From Astropecten irregularis (Eukaryota > Echinodermata > Asteroidea > Paxillosida > Astropectinidae): a stretch of DNA of 64,000 bases. Shown here piece by piece: positions 61,016-64,000 of this stretch (within the stretch, counting starts at the first letter, position 1; each line of letters opens with the position of its first letter). Location: the NCBI GenBank assembly GCA_963971285.1, contig OZ020261.1:4777983-4841982 (forward strand), written 5' to 3'. The notes below the pieces were generated by a model. The model searched no databases. It worked only from the letters and a program-made list of their open reading frames with translations, and was not told the origin of the DNA. Made by a program: the position numbers and the translations under genes.

Positions 61016-62318
61016 CGGATCTAATTGTGGAAAACCCTAGGCTAGTCCCAAACCAGAGAGTATCATGGTGTGTGAGCAAAACACATTCCCACTGATTGCT
61101 TATCAGGTCTCCCTCAAGGAGGTTTACCGCTGTGGGAAGAGATTGCTTGCCCTAACCCTCATGTGCTAAAATAGCAACCGGGCCCAATGGAATAAGGCGT
61201 TAGAAAAGTGACGATTGAGCTTAAGCTTGTGCAGCAAATTGTCAACACTTAAGAAAAAGTGAAATCATGAAATGTATTTCCTTAGGATGTCCCGTGCTAC
61301 TGACACGTAGCACGATATTCACATGAGGTATTTGTTGTAGTACGATATTAGTAGGTGACATTCTGGTGCAGTGCTGTGGAATAAGCGACTAGTATGTGGT
61401 CATTAAACTGTAAAGAAATACCGCTAAATGTGACCAGGCCATTAATTTCAAATTCTTAAAGGTATTTAATTACCATACGACACTTTTCACTCAAAGTTCA
61501 CTTGCACACGAACATGAACGGAGAAACATTAGTTTTAAGCTATATGTTTCATTCAAATTGCCTCCGAGAAAGATCTTTTTAGGAACGAAACGTCAGGCGC
61601 TGCTAGCTCTAAGTATATAATTTTATTGAAAAGTGTTTCTCTTGTGTGCCACCTTTTTAGTTTTTTTTTTTTAAATGTTCGGGATTCGACTCCAACATGC
61701 GAAAAGACAACAATAAAACTGTTGCAAGTTAGAATAGTTAAAAGCGATTTGTGTGTGCTATTGCTACGTCATCTGCTTCGTTGCCATCTGTTTGTGTGGA
61801 TTCACAGTAAATAAAATGTGAATGTGGAAGACAAGCAACCAACTCACAAGAGACCTTTAATCCAAAACTCGTCTCCGGCTCTGGATCCGGCTTCGTCTCT
61901 GACATCCCAATATTGAAAAAACAGGTTGTGGTTTTTCTATTAATGGTGAGGCTCTTTTCTCTTTTTCAGACCAGAGAATCTACTTCTGAACCAGAGTCGA
62001 ACGTCTCTATTTTAATACCCATTTATTTACGAATTAATTCACGAAATGGAGCCGGAGTCTGAGTCTGAGCCGGAGCCAAGGTTTGGAAAAGGCTCTAGAA
62101 GTTTCCCATGCAGGAGCTTGACGTGAGTCACGTGACATAGCAACAGTAAATTCAAATGTTTAGTGGGCACGTGCATCCAACATCAAATCACTTTAAAATG
62201 ACGTCATTGAAATTCAAACCGGAAAATGGCTGAAAAGGGTGCTTTAAAAACAAAATGCACCCCATACTCACGAGACATATAAACATGTATAGAATCAAAA
62301 TACTACACCTGATAAAGT
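61016..62318. other. Intergenic stretch with a tract-free GAGCC element
   Basis: 61855-62095 carries the non-tract part of the GAGCC family (AGACCTTTAATCC..., CACGAAATGGAGCCGGAGTC). A GAACGAAACGTCAGGC motif lies at 61582. Nothing else recognised. Confidence 0.5.
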
Positions 62319-62463
62319 AATAGGAGACTTTGGAGAACCGGTCTTCAAGTCAACAGCGCACGCGCACACACGCGTACGCATGCGCAAAACAACGTGCAAA
62401 TGCTCAGTATTGCGTGCGCCTGCGCTGTTGACTTGAAGACCGGTTCTCCAAAGTCTCCCATTG
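62319..62463. mobile_element. MITE family A copy
   Basis: AATAGGAGACTTTGGAGAACC and GGTTCTCCAAAGTCTCCCATT ends; centre GCGCACGCGCACACACGCG. Confidence 0.85.
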
Positions 62464-64000
62464 TTAAAATCATTTAACACGAATGATTTCATTAGTACAC
62501 AAAAAGCAGCGTTAGAAATTTGACAGAACTAGGACAGGACCAGACGACTTTTGTTGGTTAGTAAAGCCACAGTGCATATTGGGTTAGTAGTTTCCACTGC
62601 AGTTTAAACAATAGATGCATTCTGGGTTAGTGACGATCAGTGCGGTGTTATAGAGGTCTACATGGGAAGCGATATCGGTTCGGTCGGGCACCGGTGTGTG
62701 TATCCCAACATTAAAAACACCCCTAGAGACACGCCATTGGAATATTCCATTGCTGTATAGATTGCACTAAACTCAAAATTGCATTGGGATAGCCCACTGC
62801 CGTTTTGAGGTAGCTTACTCGGCGACGCTGTTGACAAACTAACCTTGATCGGATTAACATTGTAGGTTTAATGAGAATTACATTTCAGAAAAAGAAATAA
62901 ATTTCCTGATTTGAAAAAAAAATTCAATTATCTGTACCCAAAAATCACAATTATGAAAAAGCTGCTTGTCATATCCGCAATAATCATACTTGAGTATCTT
63001 CTGGAAATACGACACTGATTTGATGTTTAACTTAAACAAAATCCAGACAAAAATTTATATGAGCGGGATAGGGTCTAGATATCTGCCAATGTTGGAAGAA
63101 AAGACTTGATAAATTTGAATTAATAATACCGAATAAATCTTGCTCAATAGTTTAATCTCGTGTGAGGTGTCCAACATTTTTTTGTTTGGACTCGTGCTAA
63201 TTGAGATCATTAAGGGAGGATGACAATGAATTATTCAACTGCATAACACAAGCTCCCAAGGCCCTTGCTGGCTAATATCAATTTAATTACCTTATACAAT
63301 AACGCGTTGGAATCGTGAATCATCTACGTGCTGATATATCAGTCTATTAGATTGTGCAGGGAGATTACCAAATTGCTGCATGTAATTCAAAACTCCAGTT
63401 CCAGGAAACGTTGACACAGTGTGAGTAAAAACGAACTTGACTGGCCATAGGTGATGTTTTTTGTTTTTCAAAAGAAACCAACGACACTTAAAGGTTTACT
63501 GTAATCAAATTTAGAATGGGGTAAAATTGCTTTAAAATGATTGCATAATTAATGACTATATCAATAGGAGGTCGTGGGTTCGAATCCCACCTGAGCAAGC
63601 ATGTGATTTTTTCTCACGTGCTCTCACAAGCACTGAGAATACAGTGCTCATCCACGTCGGTGAAAGGCAAGCCTAATTTGCATATATCAATTTGATATTT
63701 TTATGTTAGTGCTTAATTTCGACCAAAAAGTAAAACAAAAAAAAATCAGTACATGCATGTCCCGCCCCTAAAAAAGCCCTCCTTGGAACCGACCCACGCA
63801 CCAATAACTTGTGACGTCACATACAGAACTAGTATAGGCTTGCAATCTCTGGCTTGCTCCTCTCTACCCAGGTGTAAATGGGTAACTCTGTGCTTGATAA
63901 GCCTCCGTGCCTTTGTAGCAGCGGGGCTGTATACTCCCCAGGGAGCTGAGATGATTTCAGGAATGTTATTAAATGTAGCCCAATGACCAGGGGATAATAA
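62464..64000. other. Right flank: MITE-D fragment and SINE copy
   Basis: GTGAGTAAAAACGAACTTGAC (63420-63510) is one end of MITE family D. 63565-63690 is a head-truncated SINE (GGTCGTGGGTTCGAATCCCACC ... GCCTAATTTGCATA) of the 39003 family. No exon recognised. Confidence 0.55.

Overview
The window is animal genomic DNA: AT-rich, intron-dense, full of short non-autonomous transposons, tRNA-derived SINEs and mini/microsatellites. The proteins are secreted or surface modules (MAM, Ig, FN3) on phase-1 exons. There is no bacterial-type gene organisation. I favour an invertebrate deuterostome (echinoderm, hemichordate or cephalochordate), but the sequence alone does not settle this. All convincing coding exons lie on the minus strand, so genes read from high to low coordinates.

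Gene 1 (39348-53273, minus, 5' end outside the recognised part): ten exons give 467 residues of an Ig-Ig-Ig-FN3 protein that ends in a Ser/Thr linker and a hydrophobic C-terminal tail typical of a GPI-anchor signal. The layout resembles lachesin/IgLON proteins with an added FN3 (Klingon/Wrapper type). The signal-peptide exon was not found.

Gene 2 (590-27502, possibly to 31720, minus, 3' end outside the window): a signal-peptide exon is followed by a tandem array of a six-exon module. Each module encodes two MAM domains (MAM-a, MAM-b) and, in modules 2-5, begins with a hexapeptide-repeat Ser/Thr linker. Four modules are complete and a fifth is cut by the window start. Exon lengths are almost invariant (375/141, 144, 231/234, 99, 144, 234 bp) and every exon is phase 1-1. 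The assembled partial reading is about 1864 residues with no internal stop seen. Two candidate signal-peptide exons exist (27439-27502 and 31615-31720), both with phase-1 donors.

Layout from left to right: 1-3550 module 5 (partial); 4800-8932 module 4; 9405-14333 module 3; 15177-19908 module 2; 20794-25891 module 1. Between modules sits a mobile element carrying a GGCTCA/GGCTGA hexamer tract (about 3.70-4.56, 9.07-9.17, 14.48-14.93, 20.05-20.54 kb). A 30-bp minisatellite (26.29-27.35 kb) fills intron 1. From 27.5 to 39.3 kb lie nested MITEs and the second signal exon. From 39.3 to 53.3 kb lies the Ig/FN3 gene with large repeat-filled introns. From 53.3 to 64 kb I see MITEs, a 5'-truncated L2/CR1-like LINE tail, a 37-bp minisatellite and no convincing exon.

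The two genes are neighbours in the same orientation. Both encode extracellular products, one probably membrane-tethered and one an expanding MAM array. Shared exon phase would allow exon skipping, swapping or duplication without frame loss. No retrovirus-like or capsid-bearing element was recognised.
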